From the NCBI GenBank assembly GCA_012295225.1, contig WMKK01000017.1:248001-312000 (forward strand): a stretch of 64,000 bases of DNA, given 5' to 3'. The position numbers were made by a program, and so were the translations under genes. The stretch comes from Ostreococcus mediterraneus. Taxonomy: Eukaryota > Chlorophyta > Mamiellophyceae > Mamiellales > Bathycoccaceae. The notes under the pieces were generated by a model. It saw only the letters and a program-made list of their open reading frames with translations. It ran no database searches and was not told where the DNA came from. Shown in pieces: positions 1 through 9,445 of this stretch; within the stretch, counting starts at the first letter, position 1; each line of letters starts with the position of its first letter.

Positions 1-28
1 TGCGCGCCAATCCAATCAACTAAATCAA

Positions 29-589
29 TCATCTACCTTTTCTAAACGTTTTTGCCTTTTTCTTCGCCCGAAGTGCTTTGTCGATGTCTTTGCTGCGCGC
101 GAACGCGCTAGCAATCTTTGCCGCGTCGGCGTCTCGCTTGAACACGTGCAGAAAACATCCCGCCTTGGTTCGACGTTTCCATTCCCCAGAACCTTCGCAT
201 CCGGCTTCGTATTGCGAGCCACCGTCTTTTTCCAGACGCAACGTTTCCTTGAGCGCCGCCGACGCCGCGTCTCGCCCGAAGACTTGAATCAAAATACGAA
301 TAAGATGCTTCTTGGGTTCTTGAATGAGTTTGCACACGTGTTCGGCGCATCGAAGGTCCTCATACGAAAGAGCAATAAACGCAGGGTCATCCGGGCGCTC
401 GACGTCCATCGGCGGCGGCGATTGCAACGCGCTGGCGTCCTCGAGCTCGCCTTCTTCGATGGCATCATCAGCACCATCGATATCTTTCCCGCCTTCTACG
501 CGCGTCGCACCACCGCCGACGGCGATGTCCATGTCTTCATAATCAATCAACTCTTCTTCATCGTCGATTTCGCCGTCGTTGGCGTCCAT
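29..589 (-). CDS. PHAX: PHAX-type RNA-binding protein (snRNA/snoRNA export adaptor)
   Basis: The 186-residue protein opens with an acidic tail (residues 1-70) and then carries a PHAX RNA-binding domain at about 80-155. The hallmark is a helix followed by ETLRLEKDGG and, after a basic stretch, AGCFLHVFKRD, which fits the GG-F-L-h-L core of the family. The C-terminus is Lys/Arg rich. In animals PHAX bridges capped U snRNA to CRM1 for nuclear export and moves snoRNA. This copy is about half the length of the human protein and contains little beyond the domain, so the export role is inferred from the family. The ATG at 589 precedes the acidic tail. The next gene (ARF) is divergent, about 180 bp away. 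Confidence 0.85.
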   Translation of the reverse strand: MDANDGEIDDEEELIDYEDMDIAVGGGATRVEGGKDIDGADDAIEEGELEDASALQSPPPMDVERPDDPAFIALSYEDLRCAEHVCKLIQEPKKHLIRILIQVFGRDAASAALKETLRLEKDGGSQYEAGCEGSGEWKRRTKAGCFLHVFKRDADAAKIASAFARSKDIDKALRAKKKAKTFRKGR

Positions 590-771
590 GACGCCGCGCG
601 CGCGCGTTGTGAGGCGCGTTCGTTGCGTGCCGTGTGCGTGTACCGGTCGATCTTTGCACGCGGCGTCATTGTGTCACGCGCGCATCCAAGCGTCCCGCGC
701 GCGTGATCGCCGCTCACCGCGCACATAGACGCGCATAGGCTTCACGCACGCGATCGCACCGCACGCGCGCC

Positions 772-1410
772 ATGGGTGCGGCGTTTTCGACGAGCGTGCG
801 CACGCTGTTTGATAAATTCTTTGGCAACTTGGACATGCGCGTGGTGATGCTCGGGTTGGACGCCGCGGGAAAGACGACGATATTGTACAAGCTGCACATC
901 GGCGAGGTGTTGTCGACGGTGCCTACGCTTGGGTTTAACGTGGAGAAGGTGCAGTATAAGAATGTGGTGTTCACGGTGTGGGACGTGGGCGGACAAGAAA
1001 AGTTGCGACCGCTGTGGAGGCACTACTTTAATAACACGGATGGGTTAATCTTCGTCGTGGATTGCTTGGATCGGGATCGCATCGCGCGAGCGAAAGAGGA
1101 GTTTTATTCCATCGTGAACGATGCGTTTATGAAGAATAGCGCCATTTTGATTTTTGCCAACAAGCAGGACTTGGCGGGGGCGTTGACGACGGCAGATATC
1201 GTGCAAGCGTTTGATTTAGCGTCGCTTAAGGGGCGTAAATGGCACGTACAGGCGTCGTGTGCTACACAGGGTCTTGGATTGTATGAAGGTTTGGATTGGT
1301 TGAGCGATACGCTTTCCCGGATGCGACGGTTGGGTCAGCAGACGAGCGTGGGCACGAGCGGTGAGCGACACGGCCAAGGGCGCCAAGGACGCATGGCTGC
1401 TTTGGCGTGA
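772..1410 (+). CDS. ARF-family small GTPase with C-terminal extension
   Basis: 212 residues. The protein starts MGAAFS, so Gly2 is a likely N-myristoylation site. All ARF motifs are visible: P-loop GLDAAGKT (28-35), switch [11 protein letters not shown] (49-58), switch [10 protein letters not shown] (70-77), NKQD (130-133) and SCAT (162-165). It should recruit coats or effectors on Golgi or endosomal membranes when bound to GTP. A normal ARF ends near residue 181. Here about 30 residues, rich in Gly, Arg and Gln, follow, as in the plant ARFB group, which also has a tail. Orthology to ARFA or ARFB is not settled. The ATG lies in a good context, just after CGCGCC. Confidence 0.95.
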   Translation: MGAAFSTSVRTLFDKFFGNLDMRVVMLGLDAAGKTTILYKLHIGEVLSTVPTLGFNVEKVQYKNVVFTVWDVGGQEKLRPLWRHYFNNTDGLIFVVDCLDRDRIARAKEEFYSIVNDAFMKNSAILIFANKQDLAGALTTADIVQAFDLASLKGRKWHVQASCATQGLGLYEGLDWLSDTLSRMRRLGQQTSVGTSGERHGQGRQGRMAALA

Positions 1411-1638
1411 TTTTAGAATGCATGATGCACACACACAGGTACAAATACAAGTATGAATAGCGAGAGCTCGACCAGTAGCGACTTCCCTCTAAAGCCAGTC
1501 GATGTTCAATATAGAATACAGCTTCATCCCAACTCCGTCTTTTGCAGTGGCTTTCGCACGTTCAACAAAAGCATTATAGAATACAGTTTCATATTACATA
1601 ATTTCATGTATCAAGAGAGATGAATTATTGTTGTCGGT

Positions 1639-3981
1639 TCACTTTGCGGCGATGGATAATAGTTGCGCTTGCTTGAGCTCATCGCGACACTTTCCACAAC
1701 CTTTCAATGCGTAACGGCACTTCGTGCAGCCTAACTCTGTGCGTGGTGGCTTGATTAGGCGCGGTCGACCTCGGCTGGGTTTGCCATTTGCATTTCTACA
1801 TGGCACCACGACGACTTCGCTTACTTTGCCAGTATTGATGTCGACGTACTTTCTCGATTCAGATGGAAACTTTTTGTTCAATCCTTGCGAGCTTTTCGTC
1901 ATCGCCGTACGCGTTGTATTTTTCTTGGTTTGTGTCGTTTTCTTGACCGCAAGCGCCTTGGATGCGCGAGGACCGCGGGCCGAGCGTTCAGTGAGCGGAT
2001 CACAGGCGCCGCACCCATTAGCGGCATAGCGGCATTTGCTGCATCCTTTGGAGGACACGAGCACGAGCGCCATGGAGTTATCAACCGCGTTCTTGGGTGG
2101 CCGTCCCGGTCCACGCTTCGCCGTTCTTTCTGGCGCCTTTTTAGCTTTTGGACCGCGCGGCAAACGCGCTGTGTCGGGGTCGCACTTTCCGCAGCCAGTG
2201 GCACTCCATCGACACTTGCTGCATCCTTTGCTCGCGAGAACAAGTGCCATGGAGTTATCCACCGCAGGCACGCCCGGCTTTGGATGCTTTCTCGGTCGCC
2301 CAGGTCCACGCTTCTGCACCACAGGCACCTTGATAATGTTCTTCTTGGCTCCCGGGCCGCGAGGTAGACGCGCGGTGTCGGGGTCGCATTTGCCGCAGCC
2401 ACCGGCGCTCCAGCGACACTTGCTGCAGCCTTTGCTAACTAATACGAGCGCCATGGAGTTGTCTACCGTCGGCGCCGCGTCGGGTTTGGAGGGCGCAGTT
2501 TTCACTTTCTTTGTCGGTGGCGGACAGTCTTGTAGCTTTGGCGGTCGACCGCGGCGCTTCTTTTGCGGCTGTTGGTTTTCGCTCCCATGGACGGCGCATT
2601 CGTTGGTCACCGGTCGTAACGGCATGCGCGCTGCGGCTGAGGGCGTCAAACTCGCCGCTAAAGGTGTCGATGCCAGTGGTGTAACGTTCTCAACTGCCGT
2701 GGGTTCCTCCTCGCGCTGTAAAAACAAAGGTGGTGGGAGTTCAACGAGTTGTCGATTCATCAACGGATGCCAACGCGGTCCGGGCGTGCACGACTCAATG
2801 GCGGGCGTCATGGCATACGGTGTCGGCGCGTACATTGGCGTCGTCGCAAAGTTTGGTCCAGGAGTCAAAGCATACGCACTGCAAGGGCTTTGTTGCTCAA
2901 CCTCTTCGCCTTCGTCTTCATTTCCGTCAGCGTCAGGATCGTTACAATCCGTTGCCTGCACGCTCTCTTCCGGATAGCTCGTCGGACGCGCGGGCGTGCA
3001 TCCTCCCATGGGTAAGTGTAAATCATTCGCCGCACGGAAGTCAACCATTTCTTCAATCGCCTCATCACTACTCCAACGTTCGTTGGCGTCAACCCAAGTC
3101 GTTGACTTTAAGAATTCAAACAACACTTCGCAGCCGCGCACGACGTTGACGTCAAACTTGGTCAAGATTTCCTTGACGCGCGCTTCTTGTCCAGCCGTGG
3201 CGGCGATCTTCTTTTCCAACTTCAACTCTCCGAGCGCTTCTTCGAGCTGGCAGTCAACTAATATGTCAACCGACAAGCACATGGACGCCGCCCAAACGAG
3301 GAACGCCCACATATCGGCTTGGAAATCATAGTGCGGTCCGCGCGTTTCTGGCGCAATGTATCCGCACGTCCCTGGTCCTTGCAACGTCATCCTACGCTTT
3401 CCAACTTTCGGCAAGCGCACGGCGGTGCCCCAATCGGTAAAACCGATCGTAATTTTCGTCACCGTCCCGAACGCGTTGCGAATTACGCTTCGCACGAGTA
3501 AATTCTTAGCCTTCAAGTCTCTCCACACCACGCGCGCGCGCTTCAACTCCTCCAACCCCTCGGCGACTTGTAAAAACACATCCAATTTTACCCGCTCGCT
3601 CAGCTCGCGTCCTTGCGCTTTCTCACGAACCATAAAATCCTCCAAGCACCCATTCTCACACAACTCGCTCAACACTGCCAAATACTTCTTCCCGTCGCTC
3701 GCGCGCGTCGTCGTCGCGCACCCGTACACCTTGATCGCAATCTTCGGCAAATCCCCCACCGTAGCCACCTCCGCCACCACCTGCGACTCCTTACTACTAT
3801 CAACAACTCTCGCGCACACCTCTTCGCCGCGAAATACCGCGCGATAGGCGGTGCAGAACCCACCTTCGCCCAGCGGCGCGGCGTCGTACTTCACCTCGAC
3901 CTCAACCTCGGCAAATTGTTTCATATCCGGGCGGTGCTCGCGAATCAGCGCCAGGCACCGCTCGGCATCGGCGGCGTCCAT
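1639..3981 (-). CDS. Protein-kinase-like protein with AT-hooks and four Cys-x2-Cys-Arg repeats
   Basis: About 780 residues from the ATG at 3981. An upstream in-frame start at 4083 would add 34 low-complexity residues that include a duplicated ARRRAD unit, so it is less likely. Residues ~35-330 are a kinase fold: glycine loop GEGGFCTAY (38-46), WRDLKAKN in place of HRDLKxxN (153-160), DWG in place of DFG (183-185) and YIAPE (208-212). The usual beta-3 lysine is Arg (VCAR, R58), so catalytic activity is uncertain. A Pro/Thr-rich linker follows. The C-terminal half then alternates AT-hook-like RGRPPK or GPGRPRK motifs (four) with four copies of GC-x-KCR(W/Y)-x4-GC-x2-C. This suggests a DNA- or chromatin-bound, probably metal-binding, regulator. 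No characterised protein with this architecture is known to me. It is divergent from CLPR2. Confidence 0.85.
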   Translation of the reverse strand: MDAADAERCLALIREHRPDMKQFAEVEVEVKYDAAPLGEGGFCTAYRAVFRGEEVCARVVDSSKESQVVAEVATVGDLPKIAIKVYGCATTTRASDGKKYLAVLSELCENGCLEDFMVREKAQGRELSERVKLDVFLQVAEGLEELKRARVVWRDLKAKNLLVRSVIRNAFGTVTKITIGFTDWGTAVRLPKVGKRRMTLQGPGTCGYIAPETRGPHYDFQADMWAFLVWAASMCLSVDILVDCQLEEALGELKLEKKIAATAGQEARVKEILTKFDVNVVRGCEVLFEFLKSTTWVDANERWSSDEAIEEMVDFRAANDLHLPMGGCTPARPTSYPEESVQATDCNDPDADGNEDEGEEVEQQSPCSAYALTPGPNFATTPMYAPTPYAMTPAIESCTPGPRWHPLMNRQLVELPPPLFLQREEEPTAVENVTPLASTPLAASLTPSAAARMPLRPVTNECAVHGSENQQPQKKRRGRPPKLQDCPPPTKKVKTAPSKPDAAPTVDNSMALVLVSKGCSKCRWSAGGCGKCDPDTARLPRGPGAKKNIIKVPVVQKRGPGRPRKHPKPGVPAVDNSMALVLASKGCSKCRWSATGCGKCDPDTARLPRGPKAKKAPERTAKRGPGRPPKNAVDNSMALVLVSSKGCSKCRYAANGCGACDPLTERSARGPRASKALAVKKTTQTKKNTTRTAMTKSSQGLNKKFPSESRKYVDINTGKVSEVVVVPCRNANGKPSRGRPRLIKPPRTELGCTKCRYALKGCGKCRDELKQAQLLSIAAK

Positions 3982-4470
3982 GCTGACGACGACGTCCGCC
4001 CTTCGTCGCGCGCCGGCGCCTGCGTCCGCCCTTCGTCGCGCGCGCGCGTGTGTGACGACGGGACCCGCGGGCGAGAACGCCAACGGACGTTTGGTCCCCC
4101 TGTCTCGCCTTCGCTCCGGTTCATGATTGGTCGTTGGGGGGACTCACTCACCGCATGTCCGAACTTTCAATGTCCGAACTTTTAATTATCACGCGCACCA
4201 CATACGCGTTGCATCATACTAGGTTTGTAAGACGTATTGTATATGTATGCGTATACCCTCGAGGTCGTTCGCGTGGCATTTTCAACCACGTTCGGTCGTC
4301 CCATGCGTACTGTATGGGTATTTAGACCGATGTATACACAGACAGGTGCGCGGTCGTATCTGGGTTTTCCATCGAGGTTTTGCCCCGCGCGCGCCGCGGC
4401 GTGGACGCGCGCGCGACGCCGCATCGCGCGACGCGACGCACGAACGCGCGCATACGCCACCACCGTCATC
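3982..4470. promoter_or_regulatory. Divergent intergenic region, kinase-like gene / CLPR2
   Basis: About 490 bp between the two chosen starts. It holds a 20-base direct duplication (around 3993 and 4023) that makes the kinase-side upstream ORF repetitive. No RNA gene or further coding signal is visible. It probably contains both promoters and 5' leaders. Confidence 0.4.
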
Positions 4471-5388
4471 ATGTCGCCGTGTTCGACATCGAGCGTGCGC
4501 GCGCACGCGAGCCTCGCGCGCGGCACGCGCGTGGGAACCGTGTCTGGGCGTCGATCGTCGAGCGCTGGGACGCGCCCAGCGCGCGCGCACGCGACGATGC
4601 GCGGCGGTGCGACCGCCTCAGGCGCGGAGTCCATTCGATTTGGTTCGTACGGAGGGTTCGTAGATGGGCATAAGCTCGCTGGGGCGTTGCAGCGCGGGGA
4701 TGGGCGAGGGGCGCGCGCGGGGTTTGAGGCGACGGTGCGCGCGGCGACGCGCGCGGCGGGACGCGCCGGGAAGAAGATCACGGCGACGATGATGCCGATC
4801 GGTGTGCCACGGGTGCCGTATAAGACTCCGAATGAGAGCATGTGGCAATGGGTTGATATTTGGAACTGCTTGTACAGAGAACGGATTATTTGGATTGGGC
4901 AAACGATCGACGAGGAGCTCGGGAACCAGCTCGTGGCGACGCTGTTGTTCTTGGATAGCGTCGATAAGAATAAGCCGATTTACTTGTACATCAACTCGGA
5001 TGGTGGGCAGATTGTGCCGACGATGGCGATTTTGGACACCATGAAGCACATCAAATCTGAAGTCGGTACGGTCGGTTTCGGCAGCGCGCGCGCCATGGGC
5101 GGGTTGTTGCTCGCGAGCGGCGCCAAGGGTAAGCGCGCGGTGTTACCGAACACGTGCATCATGCTGCACCACCCCTCAGGTGTCGCGCGTGGTGCTGCGA
5201 GTGACATTCAAAACGAAGGTAAGGAGTTACTCCGCATCCGGGCGTACGTGAACAAATTGGTCTCCAACGCCACCGGCCAACCCGTGGAGAAGATTTCCGA
5301 AGACATTCGTCGCGACAAGCACTTCACCCCGCAAGCCGCGCTCGAGTACGGCATCATCGACAAGGTGCTCTACAGAAATAGAAAGTAA
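4471..5388 (+). CDS. CLPR2: Plastid ClpR2, non-catalytic ClpP-family ring subunit
   Basis: 305 residues from the ATG at 4471. The reading frame is open back to 4237, but that extra part looks like leader and untranslated DNA. The first ~100 residues are Arg/Ser/Ala rich, a chloroplast transit peptide. The core starts MMPIGVPRVPYKTPNES and continues WQWVDIWNCLYRERIIWIGQ, the signature that separates plant ClpR2 from other Clp subunits. The position of the catalytic Ser is Ala (SARAMGG where ClpP has AASMG), while the His region (LHHPSG) is kept, so it should be a structural, non-proteolytic subunit of the plastid ClpPR ring. Ser loss is normal for ClpR. The neighbour downstream on the same strand is a prenyl synthase. 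Confidence 0.93.
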   Translation: MSPCSTSSVRAHASLARGTRVGTVSGRRSSSAGTRPARAHATMRGGATASGAESIRFGSYGGFVDGHKLAGALQRGDGRGARAGFEATVRAATRAAGRAGKKITATMMPIGVPRVPYKTPNESMWQWVDIWNCLYRERIIWIGQTIDEELGNQLVATLLFLDSVDKNKPIYLYINSDGGQIVPTMAILDTMKHIKSEVGTVGFGSARAMGGLLLASGAKGKRAVLPNTCIMLHHPSGVARGAASDIQNEGKELLRIRAYVNKLVSNATGQPVEKISEDIRRDKHFTPQAALEYGIIDKVLYRNRK

Positions 5389-6094
5389 GCAACCATGACT
5401 GCTACTACAACGCGCAGACGACGACGACGACGACGGCGTTGACGACGACGTTGATGTCGAGCGCGCGCGTCGCCTCTGTCGCCTCCAACCTGTCATACAA
5501 TATTAGAATTTACGCAATCAACACAAAACACCCCGCGTGCCCACCACCTCCATCGCTAAATCTACATATACTAACTACAAACCCTCTAATAATACTAAGC
5601 TCACTCCCCCACACCGCGCGCGGGCGATGACGTCGGCGGCCGCTGTGACGTCGACGCTGTCGACGCCCTGTGACGCCGCACACGTCGACGCCGACGCCGC
5701 CGCGCCCTCTCTCTCGCGCCCAAAACAACGCGCACGCATCGCCACACGCGACACTCGCGCACTGTGGCACGCACGGACGCGAGACGCGCGACAGCACGCG
5801 ACGACAGACGCGAGACGCGCGACCGCGGACCGATAGGGATCGTCCGATTGGCGATCGATTGTCGTCGATTACGCGTCGACTGGCGGAGAATTTGCGCGTG
5901 AGACGACGACGAGGATGATGCGCGTGAGTGTTTGCGCGCACTACGGCGGTGGACGGGCGAATTCGGCGCCGGTGCCGCACGCAGGGCGAGGGAGCAGAGG
6001 CGCGCGAGGCGAGGCGAGAGGCAAGGGCGAGCGGAGCGGGCGCGCGGCGTGCGGGACGAGCACGAGCGGCGCAGAGGGTGGGTTTGCGACTGGT
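5389..6094. other. Intergenic region between CLPR2 and prenyl-diphosphate synthase
   Basis: About 700 bp holding a short GAC/ACG trinucleotide run near 5412-5436 and GC-rich, CGCG-rich sequence. Open frames here have no recognisable protein and overlap each other on both strands. I see no RNA gene. Confidence 0.4.
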
Positions 6095-7282
6095 ATGATG
6101 TGCTCGGGTGGGAGTGGTGCGAGTAGAGCGCGACGCGGAGCGGGCGTGAGAGGAGTGAGGCGGATGACGAGGACGACAACGTCAGCCGTCGTCCCGGGGG
6201 CTACGGATAAGAAGAGCGTCGGCGGAAAGGGGAAGACGAAGGTATCGTTTGATGAGCTCGATCCGGAACATAACACGTCATTTGGGTCGAGCGATGAAGG
6301 GGTGAAGTATGACATAGTTCAAATCACAGCTCCTGTGGTGGAGGATATGGAGGAGATGCGTTTGAACCTGAGAGATGTCATCGGTCGAAAGAACCCGTTG
6401 TTGCTCGCCGCGGCGGATCAAATTTTTGGCGCGGGTGGTAAGCGGTTGAGACCGGTGTTGGTGTTTTTGGTTGCGCGCGCGACGGCAGAGTTGATGAAGA
6501 TGGAGAATATCACGGATAGACAGAGACGATTGGCGGAAATTACAGAGATGATTCACACCGCTTCGCTCGTGCACGACGACGTCTTGGACGATTGCGACAC
6601 TCGACGGGGAAAGGATACTATCCACACCTTGTACGGTACGCGCGTTGCAATTTTGGCGGGTGATTTCTTGTTTGCGCAATCCTCTTGGTTTTTGGCCAAC
6701 TTGGACAACTTGGAAGTGATCAAGCTCATTTCACAAGTCATTGCCGATTTCGCCGATGGGGAAATTTCGCAAGCCGGCGCGTTGTTCAACTGCAACGTCA
6801 CTTTGGATGAGTACTTGTTGAAGAGCCACCACAAGACGGCGTCCTTAATCGCTGCATCTTGCAAATCCGCATCAGTTTTCAGCGAATGTGACGAGTCGGT
6901 CAAGAATGACATGTACGAGTACGGCAAGCACCTCGGTTTGGCATTCCAAGTCGTCGACGACATCTTGGACTTTACCCAAACTGAAGAACAATTAGGCAAA
7001 CCCCAAGGTCAAGATTTAGCCAGCGGAAACTTGACCGCGCCAACTATTTTCGCCTTGCAGAAGAGACCGGAATTGCGCGCGTTGATTGATAGCCAGTTTG
7101 AAAATGAAGGCGACTTGCAAAAGGCGATTGACATCGTCACCGAGTACGGCATGGAGGAGGCGCGCAAATTGGCCAAGAGAGAGGGGGACATCGCGTTGGC
7201 ATCGCTCAGACAGCTTCCAGACAGCGAGTCTAAGCGATCTTTAGTGGGTATGGTTGGATACGTTCTTGAACGTATTTACTAA
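6095..7282 (+). CDS. Long-chain trans-prenyl-diphosphate synthase (solanesyl-diphosphate synthase type)
   Basis: About 395 residues from the ATG at 6095. The frame is open further up, but the extra 60 residues are low complexity. An Arg/Ser-rich leader of ~55 residues suggests plastid import. The enzyme part shows GKRLRP, the first Asp-rich motif [13 protein letters not shown] and the second VDDILDFT with GKPQGQDL, all expected for isoprenyl-diphosphate synthases that extend FPP/GGPP with IPP. The [19 protein letters not shown] start is typical of the plant SPS group, which makes the C45 side chain of plastoquinone. The residues before the first Asp motif (TASLVHDD) are small, consistent with a long product. 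Length and motifs look intact. Exact chain length is inferred. Confidence 0.9.
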   Translation: MMCSGGSGASRARRGAGVRGVRRMTRTTTSAVVPGATDKKSVGGKGKTKVSFDELDPEHNTSFGSSDEGVKYDIVQITAPVVEDMEEMRLNLRDVIGRKNPLLLAAADQIFGAGGKRLRPVLVFLVARATAELMKMENITDRQRRLAEITEMIHTASLVHDDVLDDCDTRRGKDTIHTLYGTRVAILAGDFLFAQSSWFLANLDNLEVIKLISQVIADFADGEISQAGALFNCNVTLDEYLLKSHHKTASLIAASCKSASVFSECDESVKNDMYEYGKHLGLAFQVVDDILDFTQTEEQLGKPQGQDLASGNLTAPTIFALQKRPELRALIDSQFENEGDLQKAIDIVTEYGMEEARKLAKREGDIALASLRQLPDSESKRSLVGMVGYVLERIY

Positions 7283-7389
7283 ACGAGAAAAACCTGTCTA
7301 CCACAGTACGACGTCTTTGGATGTCGACATCGCACGCTTTGCTAGGAATTTGATTGTTATGTGAAATTGCATTCAACACAAAATCTTGT

Positions 7390-7466
7390 TAGGGTGACTA
7401 AGAGTAGAACTTCATAACTCGGGCATAACTCGTACTTTATGCCCGAGTTATGAAGATGTCTCTTAT
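7390..7466. repeat. Short hairpin element related to the 11-12 kb MITE-like family
   Basis: The element opens TTAGGGTGACTAAGAG. Inside are perfect 19-bp inverted arms (7411-7429 and 7438-7456) around an 8-nt loop, and it closes with CTCTTA, the complement of the TAAGAG in the opening. The same GGGYGACTAAGAG opening recurs at 11261, so I read this as a short or internally deleted member of that family. Confidence 0.6.
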
Positions 7467-7520
7467 TATATAATTCAAGTACAAGTACACTACTGTCAGC
7501 TACGTGCGAGAAGCCTATGC

Positions 7521-7634
7521 GTGCGCGCGGGTCACCACGCCGTGGAATCACGTATACGCATTACAGTGCACGCGTGCACGTCGAGATTGCGCGCCTTGAG
7601 AAAGACTACACGACATTGAAACCACACAGAGACC
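7521..7634. repeat. Direct repeat, copy 1 of a 114-bp pair
   Basis: This copy matches 7711-7824 at about 95% by eye, with substitutions only. The shared part runs from GTGCGCGCG through CACGTATACG to CACACAGAGACC. The period is 190 bp. The 76 bp between the copies is not repeated. Confidence 0.85.
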
Positions 7635-7710
7635 GACGGCGACGCGCGCGACGGCTTCGTCTAGGGTCCACATTTGGGCACAACAACTCGCACATGCGCG
7701 GCACCCGCGC

Positions 7711-7824
7711 GTGCGCGCGTGTCACCACGCGGTGGAATCACGTATACGTATTACAGTGCACGCGTGCGCGTCGAGATTGCGCGCCTTGAGAAAGACCACA
7801 CGACACTGAAACCACACAGAGACC
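7711..7824. repeat. Direct repeat, copy 2 of a 114-bp pair
   Basis: Second copy of the 114-bp unit, same orientation. It differs from copy 1 at about six positions, a recent tandem-type duplication. Confidence 0.85.
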
Positions 7825-8089
7825 TGGTGTACCTTTTCGCTCAGCGCGTTCGACTCGAACCCAAACGACTCGACCGGCGCGCACGAAGAACCCGAGAACG
7901 ATGCCGCCGATGCCCGTGAACACCGACGCCGCGTGCACCGGTGTCATGACGTTTCTCCCTCGGTCGCGCGCGTACCATCATTGACGCTACGACATGTATA
8001 CTAACGCTCACATCGAGTGACCAGAGAGTTCAAAAGTGTTTGAAATCAGCGGCGAAACCACACGACAATCGTCATCGAGGGCGCGGGCG

Positions 8090-8175
8090 TGATGCGCATA
8101 CTTTAATGTAATATACACTATGTATGGTTGTAATTACATGTATTATATAGTGGATAGTGCACTACAGTATTGGAC
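8090..8175. repeat. AT-rich patch with small inverted repeats
   Basis: A short AT-rich stretch with TGTAATTACA near its centre and CACTAT/ATAGTG on either side. It could form a weak hairpin. It may be the remnant of a small inverted-repeat element. Little more can be said. Confidence 0.35.
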
Positions 8176-8817
8176 CGGACCTTGGCCCCACATCGTTCGG
8201 CGACGTCGACGACGCGTTTTGGTTGGAAGTTTTCCGACGCGTTTTGGTTTCCGACGCATATTATGACCACGGACGCGCGGACGTACGCGCGTTGGATCTA
8301 TATGGTGCGTGCGGTCATTCGTAGTATCCGTCTACCGGTAAGAGTAGAGAACAAAACCTTCCGATTGTCCGATGACGAGCCTTGGAACGGAAAGCTACGC
8401 GCGCGTATCCATCAACTCTCAGTTGGGTTGGGTGTCGTGCGTCGTCGTGTCTGTCTGTCTCGCACGCGTGTGCGCGTGGTCAGACGAGCGCGTGCGTGCG
8501 CCGCGAGTACCTGCGTTCAGGTGCACCGCGCCGCGCCGCGCGTGCGTGCATACGTGCGTTGTGTGTTTTGTGACGTGCGCATCACCACGCGCTCGACGAG
8601 ACCTTGGACACAGTCGTGGCACGGGCGACGTGCATACGCACGGGGCGCGTGTGTGAGTTTAATACGTCACGAGCAGTGAGTTATCTATGCTAACTCACGG
8701 TTCTATCGCGTCGTTGTCGTCGTCGTCGTCATTGTTGTCGGGTTTCGCGCGTGCATTCACCGAAGACGTGCAAACACGGGGAACTAATAATAAGCGTTGG
8801 GGTGGAAAACGAGAAAT

Positions 8818-9255
8818 ATGCGGCAAACGTCTACGACGCCGAAAGCGTCTGCGGCCACCGCGTCGTTATGCAACAATAATACGCATACGCGCACGTTTGC
8901 AGATGATATCGAAGATGTCGTTGCGTTAGGTATCATGGNTAACGTCTTCGATGACTTTGACGTCGGTAGACGTTCACCGAGCAACAACGCNTNTCGCGAC
9001 GACGACCGCACGCTGTGCCGTCTGTGTCAAGACGATATACTGTCAAATCAAACGACAACAGAGTTGCCGAGTAGTCGACCAATAACGATCAGACCACCAA
9101 TCAAGAAGAAGAAATTTTGTACAAGTTGTAAGAACTACCTAGACGGAGCGACGTGTTTCATGGAAAATAGAAAGACGTGTATGGCGTGCCTGAAGAAGCA
9201 CAAACTGTACGAGAGACGACGACGCAAGCGACGTCGAAACGAGGCAAAAGCGTAA
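8818..9255 (+). CDS. Small Cys-rich, basic protein (possible zinc ribbon), island gene
   Basis: About 145 residues from the ATG at 8818 (another start at 8797 would add seven residues). The N-terminal half is Ser/Thr/Asp rich. The C-terminal half has CRLC, then FCTSCKNYLDGATCF, then TCMACLKKHKLYERRRR and a final Arg/Lys cluster. Two CxxC pairs about 20 residues apart, followed by a basic tail, suggest a zinc-binding nucleic-acid-binding protein, but I do not recognise a named family. Three undetermined bases (8939, 8991, 8993) sit in the frame, so the local consensus is imperfect. Its placement in the repeat island leaves open that it belongs to a mobile element. Confidence 0.5.
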   Translation: MRQTSTTPKASAATASLCNNNTHTRTFADDIEDVVALGIMXNVFDDFDVGRRSPSNNXXRDDDRTLCRLCQDDILSNQTTTELPSSRPITIRPPIKKKKFCTSCKNYLDGATCFMENRKTCMACLKKHKLYERRRRKRRRNEAKA

Positions 9256-9445
9256 AGAACAGATTTCGTCTTTCCACCTACGACGATGGGATTGTAGTAC
9301 ACGTGAAGAGAAGTTTTCATTTCCACATTAAAATACAAGACAGTAATAGCACATGTACGCCGCTCGCGTTCCTCTCGACGTTTTGAGCGAGGCAGATACA
9401 ATCAAAAACAGCCTTTATATTACACAAACTGCACGCAGGCGTCTT

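Larger units (their letters stand above)
7283..8817. other. Gene-poor left part of repeat island
   Basis: About 1.5 kb after the prenyl synthase stop. It contains a 19-bp-arm hairpin (7411-7456), a pair of 114-bp direct repeats and an AT-rich patch near 8090-8175. ORFs such as the one at 8170-8679 are Arg/Cys/Val-rich translations of CGCG/TGCG runs and show no domain. No tRNA or other structured RNA gene was recognised. Confidence 0.5.

Noticed and set aside
2036-2977. Long open frame opposite the kinase-like gene (313 residues)
   Set aside because: It is the antisense of the repeated Cys/AT-hook coding region, so the repeats keep it open. No domain and no independent support.
4237-4470. Upstream extension of CLPR2 (78 residues)
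   Set aside because: Non-transit-like, includes AT-rich leader DNA. The ATG at 4471 gives a normal transit peptide and length.
5415-5836. Small ORFs between CLPR2 and the prenyl synthase
   Set aside because: Low-complexity translations of trinucleotide and CGCG runs on both strands, with no conserved features.
7521-7824. Possible CRISPR-like direct repeats
   Set aside because: Only two 114-bp copies, with no short regular repeat-spacer pattern, in a eukaryotic setting.
8170-8679. 169-residue ORF in the island
   Set aside because: Arg/Val/Cys pattern comes from TGCG/CGCG runs, and competing ORFs of similar length exist in other frames.
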